A stretch of DNA of 64,000 nt from Actinomycetota bacterium. Its GTDB lineage: Bacteria > Actinomycetota > Thermoleophilia > Solirubrobacterales > 70-9. The stretch spans positions 62,001 to 126,000 of the forward strand of contig JAFDWB010000009.1 in NCBI GenBank assembly GCA_018268675.1. The letters are read 5' to 3'. The notes under the pieces are model-generated. The model had not been told where the DNA came from. It worked only from the letters and a program-made list of their open reading frames with translations, and ran no database searches. Position numbers and translations under genes: made by a program. This document shows positions 48,223 through 55,897 of the stretch, piece after piece (position 1 is the first letter of the stretch; every line of letters starts with the position of its first letter).

Positions 48223-49248
48223 GTGATCGCGGTCTTCGACGGGCACAACGACGCGCTGACCCGGGCCGACCACGAGCGGTTCGCGGGCGGGCGCGACGGC
48301 GGCCATCTCGACCTGCCGCGGATGCGGGCGGGCGGGATGCGCGGCGGCATCTTCGCGCTCTTCACCCCCTCCCCCGGGGACGAGGACGAGGAGAAACCCT
48401 TCGGCGGCGCCGGCTTCTCCGAGCCGCTGGCCGAGCCGGTCGCGCACGAGGTCGCGGCGGCGGACGCGATGGCCGCGGCGGGGCGCCTCCTCGCGCTCGA
48501 GCGCGCCGGCGCGCTGAGCGTGGCGCGGCGGATCGAGGACGTCGACGCGGCGCTCGCCGAGGGTGCGCCGCCGGTCGCCGTCCTCCACCTCGAGGGCGCC
48601 GAGGCGATCGACCCCGACCTCGAGTCGCTGCCCGCCTGGTACGCGCTGGGCCTGCGCTCGCTCGGCCCGGTGTGGAGCCGCGCCAACGCCTTCGCCACCG
48701 GCGTCCGGTTCGCGATGCCCTCCTCGCCCGACCTCGGCCCGGGCCTCAGCGACGCCGGCGTCGCCCTGGTCCGCGCGTGCGCCGAGCTCGGCATCCTGGT
48801 CGACCTCAGCCACCTGAACGAGAAGGGGTTCTGGGACGTGGCAAGGCTCGAGCCCGGCCCGCTGGTCGCCAGCCACTCCGGCGCGCACGCCGTCGCCGCC
48901 GCCTCCCGCAACCTGACCGACGCCCAGCTCGACGCGATCGGCGCCAGCGGCGGCCTGGTCGGGATCGTCTACGCGACCGCCTTCGTCCGCCCCGACTTCG
49001 CCGACGACGCCGACACGCCGCTGTCGGTGATCGTCGACCACGCGCGCCACGTCGCCGAGCGGATCGGCCCCGAGCACGTCGCCCTCGGCTCCGACTTCGA
49101 CGGCGCCGTGATCCCCGCCGCGCTCGGCGACGCCGCCGGCCTGCCGCGCCTCCTCGACGCCCTCCGCGCCGCCGGCTTCACCGCGCCCGAGCTCGAGGCG
49201 ATCGCCTGGCACAACTGGCGCCGCGTCCTCGACGCCTGGTGGCGCTGA
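48223..49248 (+). CDS. membrane-dipeptidase-like zinc peptidase (M19)
   Basis: A 341-residue M19 family enzyme: FDGHNDALTRA with the first zinc ligands, LHLEGAEAID with the bridging Glu, LGPVWSRANAFATGV, LVDLSHLNEKGFWD, VASHSGAHAVAAASRNLTDA and LGSDFDGAVIP. These are the metal and substrate residues of renal dipeptidase. There is no signal peptide, so it is cytoplasmic, as in other actinobacteria. It cleaves dipeptides, including those with D-residues. GTG start at 48223. Confidence 0.92.
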   Translation: MIAVFDGHNDALTRADHERFAGGRDGGHLDLPRMRAGGMRGGIFALFTPSPGDEDEEKPFGGAGFSEPLAEPVAHEVAAADAMAAAGRLLALERAGALSVARRIEDVDAALAEGAPPVAVLHLEGAEAIDPDLESLPAWYALGLRSLGPVWSRANAFATGVRFAMPSSPDLGPGLSDAGVALVRACAELGILVDLSHLNEKGFWDVARLEPGPLVASHSGAHAVAAASRNLTDAQLDAIGASGGLVGIVYATAFVRPDFADDADTPLSVIVDHARHVAERIGPEHVALGSDFDGAVIPAALGDAAGLPRLLDALRAAGFTAPELEAIAWHNWRRVLDAWWR

Positions 49249-49267
49249 CCTGATCCGCCCGCTCCCT

Positions 49268-49300
49268 CGACGCTTGTCTTCCATACGAAGACAAGCGTCG
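49268..49300. terminator. bidirectional hairpin between convergent genes
   Basis: CGACGCTTGTCTTC (49268-49281) pairs perfectly with 49287-49300 around a five-base loop. It lies 20 bases past the dipeptidase stop and 19 before the end of the hydrolase on the other strand, a good place for a two-way terminator, although there is no U tract. In architecture it is one of the window's palindromes. Confidence 0.6.
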
Positions 49301-49318
49301 GTGGGGGTGGCGGCCTCG

Positions 49319-50164
49319 TCAGGGCAGGAAGGCGAGGAGGAGGCGCTCGACCTCGGCCGGGTCGTCGGCGAAGGGCCAGTGGCCGCTGTGGGGGAGGACG
49401 TGGACCTCGGCGCGGGGGAGGAACTCGCGCTGGCGCTCGGCGTAGCTCGAGGGCAGGTAGGGGTCGCCGCCGCCCCAGATCACCAGCGTCGGCGGGTCGG
49501 CGGCCCGCAGCGCCGCGACCAGCTCGGGCGGGGGATCGCCGGGGTCGTCGGTCGCCCGGTAGAGCCTGAGGACGGCGCGCCGGGTGCGGCGGTCGTAGTG
49601 GTCGTACATCCGTTCGAGGAAGGGGCGGGGGAGGCCGCGCGGCTCGGCGCGCGAGATGGTCGCGCGGAAGGCGCGCCGCGTCGTCGTCGCCTGGAAGAGC
49701 TCGCCGAGCACCGGCGTGCGCCAGATCCGCGCCATGCGGTGCCACCGGTAGCCGGGCAGGATGCCGATGTCGATCAGCGTGAGGCTGTCGAGGCGCGCCG
49801 CCTCGGGGGCCGCCCAGGCAAGGCCGATCGGGCCGCCGAAATCATGGACGACGAGGTGGACGCGCTCGACCCCGAGCGCGCCGAGCGCCTCCCCGACGAA
49901 GGCCGCGTAGCCGAACACGGTGTGCTCGAAGCCGGCCGGCGCGTCGGTCTCGCCGAAGTCGGGGAGGTCGAAGGCGAGCGCCCGCCGGCCGCTCGCGCCG
50001 ACGGCGCCGACCAGCGGCTCCCAGTCGTCCGCCGACCCCGGGTTGCCGTGGACGAAGACGACCGCGGTGCTCGCCTCCTCCGGCCCCGCTTCGACGAGGC
50101 GGGTGGAGGTCCCGGCCGCGGCGAGGCGCCGGCGCCGCACGCCCGCGGCGGCCTCGGTCGCCAT
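49319..50164 (-). CDS. alpha/beta hydrolase, haloalkane-dehalogenase/epoxide-hydrolase type
   Basis: A 281-residue hydrolase: VVFVHGNPGSADDWEPLVGA, DLPDFGETDAP, and an Asp rather than Ser nucleophile in LVVHDFGGPIGLAWA, which is the mark of dehalogenases and epoxide hydrolases. Acid in VIWGGGDPYLP and His in HSGHWPFADDP. A bulky cap domain lies in the middle. Coupled by TGATG to the FAD enzyme upstream, so it may open an epoxide formed by that enzyme. Confidence 0.87.
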   Translation of the reverse strand: MATEAAAGVRRRRLAAAGTSTRLVEAGPEEASTAVVFVHGNPGSADDWEPLVGAVGASGRRALAFDLPDFGETDAPAGFEHTVFGYAAFVGEALGALGVERVHLVVHDFGGPIGLAWAAPEAARLDSLTLIDIGILPGYRWHRMARIWRTPVLGELFQATTTRRAFRATISRAEPRGLPRPFLERMYDHYDRRTRRAVLRLYRATDDPGDPPPELVAALRAADPPTLVIWGGGDPYLPSSYAERQREFLPRAEVHVLPHSGHWPFADDPAEVERLLLAFLP

Positions 50165-51465
50165 CAGGCGGCCTTCCCGAGGTCGGCCCCGACCCGCGCC
50201 GCCGGGCCGCGTCCCCGCCCCAGCGCGTGGCGCGCGTTGGCGAGGAGCGCCAGCGGCACCCCGGTCGCCATCATCCGCGCCGGGCCGATCTGCCGCGTCC
50301 CGAAGGCGTCGAAGATCGCCGCCACCCGCGGGTCGCGCGCCGCGCCGGAGAACAGCAGCCGTTCGGGGGGCTGGAGCTTCCGGCCGGTCGAATAGTCGTG
50401 GATCATCCGGGCGTGGCCGCGCAGCCGGCGCGAGTGGAGGCGGCGGTACCGGCGCAGGCCCGCGTCGAGCGCCTCTTCGCCGCGCAGCGCCGGCGCCACC
50501 GAGTCGGCCAGCCACTCGGCCGACTGGAACGCCCAACCGCAGCCGACGCCGAAGAGCGGGTCGGTGGCGAGCGCCGCGTCGCCGACCAGCGCCAGCCCGG
50601 GGGCGGTCGGGGTGCGCATCCGGTTGGTCATGTCGAGCTTGCCCAGCATCGGCCCGGCCAGGCGCCCGGCGCGGAGCGAGGGCGCTTCCGGCAGCCGCTC
50701 GAAGTAATCGACCACGGCCGCCGCCGGGTCGGGCTTGAACTCGGGGAGGCGGTCGTGGGTCGGCATCACCGCGTAGAAGACGAGGCCGTCGTCGGTCGGG
50801 AAGGCGGCCGCCCAGTCGGGGTCCATCATCCACACCGTGGCGTCGGGGGCGCGTTCGGGCACCGCGCCTTCGAAGTACCCGCCGTAGGCGAAGCGGCCGT
50901 GCGGGTAGGTCTTGACCTCGACGCCGGAGAGCTCGGCGATGCGCGAGTCGCGGCCGTCGGCACCGATCGTCAGCGGCGCCTCGAACGCCGCCTCGACCCC
51001 GTCGCGGTCGTGCGCCACGACCCCGGTGACCGCGCCGGCGTCGCGGCGGAGCGCGCTCACCGTCTGGCCGAGCAGCACCTCGACTCCGGGCGTCGACGCC
51101 GCCAGCCCGCGCACCAGCGGGTCGAGCTTCGCCCGCCGCAGGTTGACGCCGCGCGCGGCGCGCTCCGGCGGCGGCGCGATCCACCCCCAGGGCACCCGCG
51201 CGTTGAAGCGGGGGCGGAGGGCGCCCGCGTCCAGCATCGGCTCGAGCAGGTCGAGCCGCTCGAGCGTCGGCACCGCCGAGGCCTGGATGAAGTGCGAGCA
51301 GATCCGCTTGAAGGCCGCCGGGTCGGGACTCTTCTCCACCACCGCGACCCGGGCGCCCGCCCGGCCCAGCAGCGTCGCCGCCGCGCAGCCCGCCAGGCTG
51401 CCGCCTACGATCACCGCGTCATAGGAGCGCGTCGCGCGCGTGCCGTCTCGCTCTGATCCCGCCAT
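50164..51465 (-). CDS. FAD-dependent monooxygenase/geranylgeranyl-reductase-like
   Basis: A 433-residue flavoprotein: YDAVIVGGSLAGCAAATLLG for FAD, ICSHFIQASAVPTLERL, TIGADGRDSRIAELSGV and the second FAD motif LALVGDAALATDPLFGVGCG. This is the PHBH-like class A monooxygenase/halogenase/lycopene-type reductase group. The gene is divergent from padR with a palindromic operator between, and together with the hydrolase it forms a two-gene operon likely induced through PadR. Confidence 0.87.
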   Translation of the reverse strand: MAGSERDGTRATRSYDAVIVGGSLAGCAAATLLGRAGARVAVVEKSPDPAAFKRICSHFIQASAVPTLERLDLLEPMLDAGALRPRFNARVPWGWIAPPPERAARGVNLRRAKLDPLVRGLAASTPGVEVLLGQTVSALRRDAGAVTGVVAHDRDGVEAAFEAPLTIGADGRDSRIAELSGVEVKTYPHGRFAYGGYFEGAVPERAPDATVWMMDPDWAAAFPTDDGLVFYAVMPTHDRLPEFKPDPAAAVVDYFERLPEAPSLRAGRLAGPMLGKLDMTNRMRTPTAPGLALVGDAALATDPLFGVGCGWAFQSAEWLADSVAPALRGEEALDAGLRRYRRLHSRRLRGHARMIHDYSTGRKLQPPERLLFSGAARDPRVAAIFDAFGTRQIGPARMMATGVPLALLANARHALGRGRGPAARVGADLGKAA

Positions 51466-51491
51466 CTTCGCCTCCTGCCAGAGGTAGCTGG

Positions 51492-51524
51492 ATAGTTCGT
51501 CTGGAACTATACGCCCGGAACTAT
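51492..51524. promoter_or_regulatory. PadR-type operator
   Basis: ATAGTTC-GTCTG-GAACTAT (51492-51510) is a perfect 7-bp inverted repeat with a five-base spacer, and GAACTAT is repeated at 51518-51524, running into the padR ATG. It lies between two divergent start codons and so can control both. Confidence 0.7.
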
Positions 51525-52050
51525 GAAAAGCAAGCCGCTCAAACTCACCCCGACCTCGTACGCGTTGCTGGCGTTGCTCGACCGCTTCGGCGAACTGACC
51601 TCCTACGAGATCAAAGACGCGCTCGAGAGCTCGATCGAGAACTTCTGGCCCGTCCCCCACACGACCGCCTACCAGGAGCCCGCGCGCCTGGCGGCGGGCG
51701 GCTATCTCTCGGCGCGGCAGGAGAAGGGCGGGCGACGCCGCCGCCGCTACACGCTCACCGATGCGGGCCGCGAGGCGCTCCGCGCCTGGGCCGACGAGCC
51801 GGTCGCCGCGCCGCCCCAGCTGCGCGACGAGATGCTGCTGAAAATCTTCGCCGGCGCCGATCCCGACCCGCTGGTGGAGGAGCGCATCGCCTGGTACCGG
51901 GAGAAGATCGAGGAGTACGAACGCCTCCTCGCCGCGGTCAGGCTGGCGCCGGGCTGGACCGGCCCCGAACTGACCCTGCGCGCGGGCGTCGACTACTACA
52001 CCAAGATGATCGAGATGATCGAGCGGCTCGCCGCCGAGGAGGACCGCTAG
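51523..52050 (+). CDS. PadR family transcriptional regulator
   Basis: A 175-residue PadR protein: LTPTSYALLALLDRFGELTS and YEIKDALESSIENFWPVPHT form the winged helix, RRRRYTLTDAGREALRAW the wing; the C-terminal helices (YREKIEEYERLLAAVR) dimerise, as in the Vir-type subfamily. PadR proteins are usually repressors released by phenolics or drugs. The first bases overlap a GAACTAT half-site, indicating autorepression. Divergent target: the FAD enzyme-hydrolase operon. Confidence 0.9.
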   Translation: MKSKPLKLTPTSYALLALLDRFGELTSYEIKDALESSIENFWPVPHTTAYQEPARLAAGGYLSARQEKGGRRRRRYTLTDAGREALRAWADEPVAAPPQLRDEMLLKIFAGADPDPLVEERIAWYREKIEEYERLLAAVRLAPGWTGPELTLRAGVDYYTKMIEMIERLAAEEDR

Positions 52051-52073
52051 CCACGCCGCCGAACACCGGGGGA

Positions 52074-52355
52074 ATGCGGATCGACCTCAACGACCTCGAC
52101 CGCCTCACCGGCATCGCCGAGGCGCTCGGGCGGCTCTTCTGGTGCCTCATGCCCCTGGCCTTCCTAGCCGCGCTGCTCGGCTCCCCCGGCACCGGCCTCC
52201 TCGCCCTGATCCTCGGCGCCGCCGCCTTCGTCGTCCGCGCCGGCCTCGAAGACTTCGTCCGCACCCGCAGCGCCCCGCCCAAGCTCCGCCTCGAGCCCGA
52301 GGTCACGATCCACCGCGCCGCCCGGCGGCCGCGGCGGCCGAAGTCCACGGTCTGA
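52074..52355 (+). CDS. small membrane protein
   Basis: A 93-residue protein with a cytosolic N terminus (MRIDLNDLDRLTGIAEALGR), two hydrophobic stretches LFWCLMPLAFLAALLG and TGLLALILGAAAFVVRAG, and a basic C-terminal tail (HRAARRPRRPKSTV). No family recognised. It begins 23 bases after padR and may be co-transcribed. No ribosome site is obvious except GGGGGAATG, which is close to ideal. Confidence 0.6.
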   Translation: MRIDLNDLDRLTGIAEALGRLFWCLMPLAFLAALLGSPGTGLLALILGAAAFVVRAGLEDFVRTRSAPPKLRLEPEVTIHRAARRPRRPKSTV

Positions 52356-52410
52356 GGCGCGGGAAGCCGGCGCGCCTCGGCCCGCGCCGGGCCGGGGACC
52401 TCCGGCCTTC

Positions 52411-52451
52411 CGGTGTTCCTTACTTGCATATATGACAAGTAAGGAACACCG
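52411..52451. repeat. palindrome family B
   Basis: CGGTGTTCCTTACTTG (52411-52426) pairs perfectly with 52436-52451; loop CATATATGA. The GTTCCTTA core is that of family B. Confidence 0.85.
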
Positions 52452-52553
52452 CAGGGATCCGACCCCCCGGGGGGACCCTCGTCAGCCAACCGAGAACCCC
52501 GCAGGCGCTCCGGGCCGCGCCGCCGGGCGCAAGCCGGTCCCGCCATCGACCCT

Positions 52554-52973
52554 CTACGGCGCCCCCTCGTCGTACCGCGCCAACCCGTCGTCCGGGATCG
52601 GCTCCCAGGGGGCGGCGGAGGAGAGCCACTGGCGGAGCTGGGGGCGTATGCCGGGGTCGCCTTCGATCGCGCCGAGGCGGACGAAGATCGCGTCGGCGTC
52701 GAGGGAGCCGGCGAAGAGGTGGCTGCCGCAGTTGGCGCAGTAGGCCTTCGGCAGGCCGCCGGTCGGTTCCCAGGAGCGGATCAGGTCGGCGCCGGCGAGG
52801 AGCGCGAAGTCGGCGCTGGCGATGCGGGCGCTGGCGGAGGCGGCGGTGCCGGTGCGATGCTGGCAGCGGTGGCAGTGGCAGTAGCGGGCGGAGAGGAAGG
52901 GGGCGCGGACCTCGAAGCGGACCGCACCGCAGCCGCAGCCGCCCTGGAGGGGGAGCTCGGGCGACGCGCTCAC
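52554..52973 (-). CDS. GFA family (CENP-V/GFA) protein
   Basis: A 139-residue zinc protein: GGCGCGAVRFEV, RYCHCHRCQHRTG and YCANCGSHLF hold the seven cysteines of the GFA fold (C-x-C, C-x-C-x2-C and C-x2-C). Members include glutathione-dependent formaldehyde-activating enzyme and many proteins of unknown role. GTG start at 52973 overlaps the upstream membrane-protein stop. The convergent neighbour is separated by a family B hairpin. Confidence 0.88.
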   Translation of the reverse strand: MSASPELPLQGGCGCGAVRFEVRAPFLSARYCHCHRCQHRTGTAASASARIASADFALLAGADLIRSWEPTGGLPKAYCANCGSHLFAGSLDADAIFVRLGAIEGDPGIRPQLRQWLSSAAPWEPIPDDGLARYDEGAP

Positions 52974-53299
52974 GCGGGGACGGGCCTCCGCCGCGGCAGG
53001 CGCGCGCACCAGAGCGCGAAGAGGACGACCGCGATCACCTCGCCCACGGTGTGGACGCCGAGGAGGACGCAGATCGCGCTCGGGATCCCGGCCAGGAGGG
53101 CGCCGAGGAGGGTGCTCCCCCGCGGCAGGTGGAGCACCCGCGCGGTGAGGGCGGCGCAGAGCAGCCAGGCGACCGGGCCGGTCACCCAGCCCCAGGTATC
53201 GAAGAAGGAGTGGGGGAGGAGGATCGCGAGGACGATCGAGAGGGCCGCGACCGCGACCAGCTGGACGAGCGCCGAGCGCCAGAGGAGGGAGGTGTCCAT
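52970..53299 (-). CDS. small integral membrane protein
   Basis: A 109-residue protein with three to four transmembrane helices (ALVQLVAVAALSIVLAILLP, VTGPVAWLLCAALTARVLHL, LLGALLAGIPSAICVLLG, VIAVVLFALWCARLP) and a basic end. This resembles DUF3054/DoxX-like small membrane proteins but I cannot assign a family. It is sandwiched by overlaps: its ATG abuts the collagen-like gene stop and its stop overlaps the GFA start, so the three form one operon. Confidence 0.7.
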   Translation of the reverse strand: MDTSLLWRSALVQLVAVAALSIVLAILLPHSFFDTWGWVTGPVAWLLCAALTARVLHLPRGSTLLGALLAGIPSAICVLLGVHTVGEVIAVVLFALWCARLPRRRPVPA

Positions 53300-53685
53300 C
53301 AGCAGATAAGGCTGCCTTCGCCGCAGAGTTCCTTGGCGATGCCGGAGAAGCCCGCGGTTTCTTCTTCCAGCTTTTCGATCCGTTCTTCGAGTTCGCCGAC
53401 CTGGCCCGATTCGCCGCCGGCTTCTTCGACCTGTTCACGCAGTTCCGCCACTTCGGCTTCGAGGCCGCTCAGTTCTTCCCCGGCCGATTCGCCCGCCGGG
53501 CCCTGCGGCCCCCGCTTGCCGGTGTGCCCGCGCGGCCCCTGCTTGCCCGGCGGCCCTTCCGGCCCGGTCTGCGCGATCAGCGCCAGCCCCGACCCGATCG
53601 CCGCGCTCAGCACGCAGACGCCGATCACCAGCGCGATGAACTGGTTGCGGGGCAGGGAGATGGCGGGCTTCTGCTCGGGTGGCAT
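53299..53685 (-). CDS. membrane-anchored collagen-like coiled-coil protein
   Basis: A 128-residue protein. Residues 15-37 form one membrane helix (NQFIALVIGVCVLSAAIGSG), residues 41-64 are eight perfect Gly-X-Y triplets (GPEGPPGKQGPRGHTGKRGP and so on), residues 72-111 form a heptad coiled coil (LEAEVAELREQVEEAG, ELEERIEKLEEE), and two Cys lie at 121 and 128. The outside part should trimerise as a short collagen rod with a coiled-coil clamp and disulfide-capable end. gaa and ttc-rich codon use differs from neighbours. Function unknown. Confidence 0.8.
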   Translation of the reverse strand: MPPEQKPAISLPRNQFIALVIGVCVLSAAIGSGLALIAQTGPEGPPGKQGPRGHTGKRGPQGPAGESAGEELSGLEAEVAELREQVEEAGGESGQVGELEERIEKLEEETAGFSGIAKELCGEGSLIC

Positions 53686-53730
53686 CGGCGAACCGGGAAC
53701 TCTACGATCCCTGGGGCGCGCGGCGCTCGC

Positions 53731-53803
53731 GGGCGGTTAGCTCAGTTGGGAGAGCGTTCGGTTTACACCCGAAAGGTCACTGGTTCGAGCCCGGTACCGC
53801 CCA
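53731..53803 (+). tRNA. tRNA-Val (anticodon TAC)
   Basis: A complete cloverleaf of 73 bases without encoded CCA. Acceptor GGGCGGT pairs with ACCGCCC, the D stem is GCTC/GAGC, the anticodon stem TTCGG/CCGAA encloses TTTACAC with anticodon TAC at 53764-53766, and the T arm is ACTGG-TTCGAGC-CCGGT. The discriminator is A. No adjacent integrase or attachment-site copy is seen. Confidence 0.95.
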
Positions 53804-53882
53804 TCCGCGCCGGTAATCGACCGGGTGAACCTTGGGCCCCGCTGAAGCCTTCGCCGGCCGGCGCCTGAAGCAGCAAGGGACG

Positions 53883-53934
53883 CGGCCGTCTCGGCCACGA
53901 CCCTGGCAGGCTGTGGCCGTGGCCGAGACGGCCG
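53883..53934. repeat. palindrome family D
   Basis: CGGCCGTCTCGGCCACG (53883-53899) pairs perfectly with 53918-53934. Same arm as 2713-2762, with a longer loop. Confidence 0.85.
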
Positions 53935-54057
53935 GGTCTGTGGGGAGGAGTAAGGGTCGCGTCGGGCTCACGGGAGCGCCACGGATCCGTCACCGAAGTA
54001 AGACCTCGTGACGAAGATCCCGGGAACGTCACGGTTCCTTCCGTCTTCTTCAGACGT

Positions 54058-54119
54058 CTGGGACGCGCTGCAACGATAAGTGTCGCTATGGCGACCTGAA
54101 TCCTTGCAGCGCGTCCCAG
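54058..54119. repeat. palindrome family A
   Basis: CTGGGACGCGCTGCAA (54058-54073) pairs perfectly with 54104-54119; nested GTCGC/GCGAC stem as in the 2414 copy, with the segment between outer and inner stems diverged. Confidence 0.88.
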
Positions 54120-54250
54120 GGGCCTCGATATGGGCCTCCGGAGGGCCAGAGAGTGTGACGTTCCCGGCATCTTCGTCACGACCCGTGCCGTCATCCCGAC
54201 GAACCGCCCAAGACGTCCTCGGACCGGCGCCACGCCCCCACCACAACCCC

Positions 54251-54299
54251 GCCGGCTGAAGCATTGTGGTCGTCAGAGGACCACCAGGCTTCAGCCGGC
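54251..54299. repeat. palindrome GCCGGCTGAAGC
   Basis: Perfect 12-bp arms (54251-54262 and 54288-54299) with a nested perfect GTGGTC/GACCAC stem (54266-54271 and 54279-54284). It lies 27 bases past the end of the aldehyde dehydrogenase gene on the minus strand. Confidence 0.85.
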
Positions 54300-54325
54300 A
54301 ACCTAGGTGCGCGGTGGGGGCGGGG

Positions 54326-55786
54326 TCAGATCGCGAGCGAGGCGTAGCGGAGCGAGAGGTACTCGGCGAGGCCCTCGGGGCCGCCCTCGCGTCCGAGGCC
54401 CGACTGCTTGATGCCGCCGAACGGGGCGGAGGCGTCGGAGATCATGCCGCGGTTGATGCCGACCATGCCGGCTTCGATGCCGTCGATCACGCGCAGGGCG
54501 CGGGACATGTCGGCGGTGAAGACGTAGGAGGCGAGGCCGAAGGGGGTGGCGTTGGCGAGGGCCAGGGCCTCCTCCTCGGTGTCGAAGGCGACGATCGGGG
54601 CGACCGGGCCGAACGCCTCCTCGTGCAGGATGCGGGCGTCGGCGGGGACGTCGGCGAGCACCGCGGGGGCGAAGAAGTGGCCGCGCTCGGGCAGGTCGCG
54701 CTCGGCGCCGAGGAGCATCGTCGCGCCCGCCTCGCAGGCCTCCGCGACCAGGCCGCCGAGGCGCTCGCCGGCCGCCGCGTCGATCAGCGGCCCGACCTCG
54801 GTGCCCGGCTCGAGCCCGTGGCCGATCGGCATCTCCCCGATCGCGGCCGCCAGCCGCGCCCCGAACTCGGCGGCGATCGGGGCGGCGACCAGCATCCGGT
54901 TGGCGGCGACGCACGACTGGCCCGTGTTGCGCATCTTGGCCAGGGTCGCCTCGCGCACCGCGAGGTCGAGGTCGGCGTCCTCGAAGACGACCAGCGGTGC
55001 GTTGCCGCCGAGCTCCATCGAGGTGCGCAGCAGGTTCCCCGCCGCCGCCCGCACGAGCTCCTTGCCGACCTCGGTCGAGCCGGTGAAGGAGACCTTGCGC
55101 AGGCGCGGGTCGGCAAGCAGCGCGGCGACCACCTCGCGCGGCCGCGAGGTCGTGATCACGTTGAGGACGCCAGCGGGCAGCCCCGCCTCTTCCATCAGCT
55201 CGGCCAGCGCCCGGCTCGTCAGCGGCGTCTCGCGGGCCGGCTTCAGCACCGCCGTGCAGCCGGCCGCCAGCGCCGGCCCGATCTTCCGCGTCGCCATCGC
55301 CAGGGGGAAGTTCCAGGGCGCGATCAGGAGGCACGGGCCGACCGGCCGCGGGCTGGTGAGGATGCGGGCGTTGCCCGCCGGCGCCGCCCCGTACCGCCCG
55401 TTGATCCGCACCGCCTCCTCCGCATACCAGCGGAAGAACTCGGCGCCGTAGGCGACCTCCCCCCGCGATTCGGCCAGCGGCCGGCCCATCTCCAGGGTCA
55501 GCAGCCGGGCGAACTCCTCGCCCCGGTCGACCAGCAGGTCGAAGGTCCGCCGCAGCACCTCGCCGCGCTCGCGCGCCGGCGTCGCCGCCCACCCCGCGGC
55601 CGCCGCGCTCGCCGCGTCGAGCGCCGCCAGCGCGTCCTCGACCGCGGCGTCCGCCGCCGTCGTCAGCACCCGCCGGGAGCCCGGGTCCTCGACCTCGATG
55701 CGGCCGCCGCCGGCCGCCGCTCGCCACTCCCCGCCGATCAACAGCTCGACCGGCTCGATCGTCTCAACCTGCACGTCAGTCGTCAT
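54326..55786 (-). CDS. aldehyde dehydrogenase, succinate-semialdehyde type
   Basis: A 486-residue ALDH: APWNFPLAMATRKIGPALAA, Glu in MELGGNAP, catalytic Cys in NTGQSCVAANR, and NRGMISDASAPFGGIKQSGL at the end. The GQSCVAANR and SDASAPFGG segments are characteristic of succinate-semialdehyde dehydrogenase (GabD). Divergent from an omega-aminotransferase gene, so an amine to aldehyde to acid route (for example GABA to succinate) is likely. Confidence 0.88.
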   Translation of the reverse strand: MTTDVQVETIEPVELLIGGEWRAAAGGGRIEVEDPGSRRVLTTAADAAVEDALAALDAASAAAAGWAATPARERGEVLRRTFDLLVDRGEEFARLLTLEMGRPLAESRGEVAYGAEFFRWYAEEAVRINGRYGAAPAGNARILTSPRPVGPCLLIAPWNFPLAMATRKIGPALAAGCTAVLKPARETPLTSRALAELMEEAGLPAGVLNVITTSRPREVVAALLADPRLRKVSFTGSTEVGKELVRAAAGNLLRTSMELGGNAPLVVFEDADLDLAVREATLAKMRNTGQSCVAANRMLVAAPIAAEFGARLAAAIGEMPIGHGLEPGTEVGPLIDAAAGERLGGLVAEACEAGATMLLGAERDLPERGHFFAPAVLADVPADARILHEEAFGPVAPIVAFDTEEEALALANATPFGLASYVFTADMSRALRVIDGIEAGMVGINRGMISDASAPFGGIKQSGLGREGGPEGLAEYLSLRYASLAI

Positions 55787-55897
55787 GGCGGCAAGGATCA
55801 CGGCGGCCGCCCACCACCGACGCGAGCGCCGTGTTGGAACTGACGGCGGACGGTTCGACCACATTGGTGCTATCGCGCAACCCGCCGCCCGGCCAGG

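Larger units (their letters stand above)
53804..54325. other. gene-free gap holding the second composite palindrome array
   Basis: No coding frame is credible here. Read on the minus strand the order is family A hairpin, a GTCTGAAGAAGACGGAAGGA spacer, a GTCACG-type hairpin, a CGACCCTTACTCCTCCCC stretch, a family D hairpin and CGTCCCTTGCTGCTTC. The array at 2414-2790 has the same pieces in the same order with families B and C added between. A further palindrome lies at 54251. Confidence 0.8.

Noticed and set aside
53731-53803. tRNA-Val as an integration site
   Set aside because: No integrase, no repeated tRNA 3' end within the window, and neighbouring genes look native.
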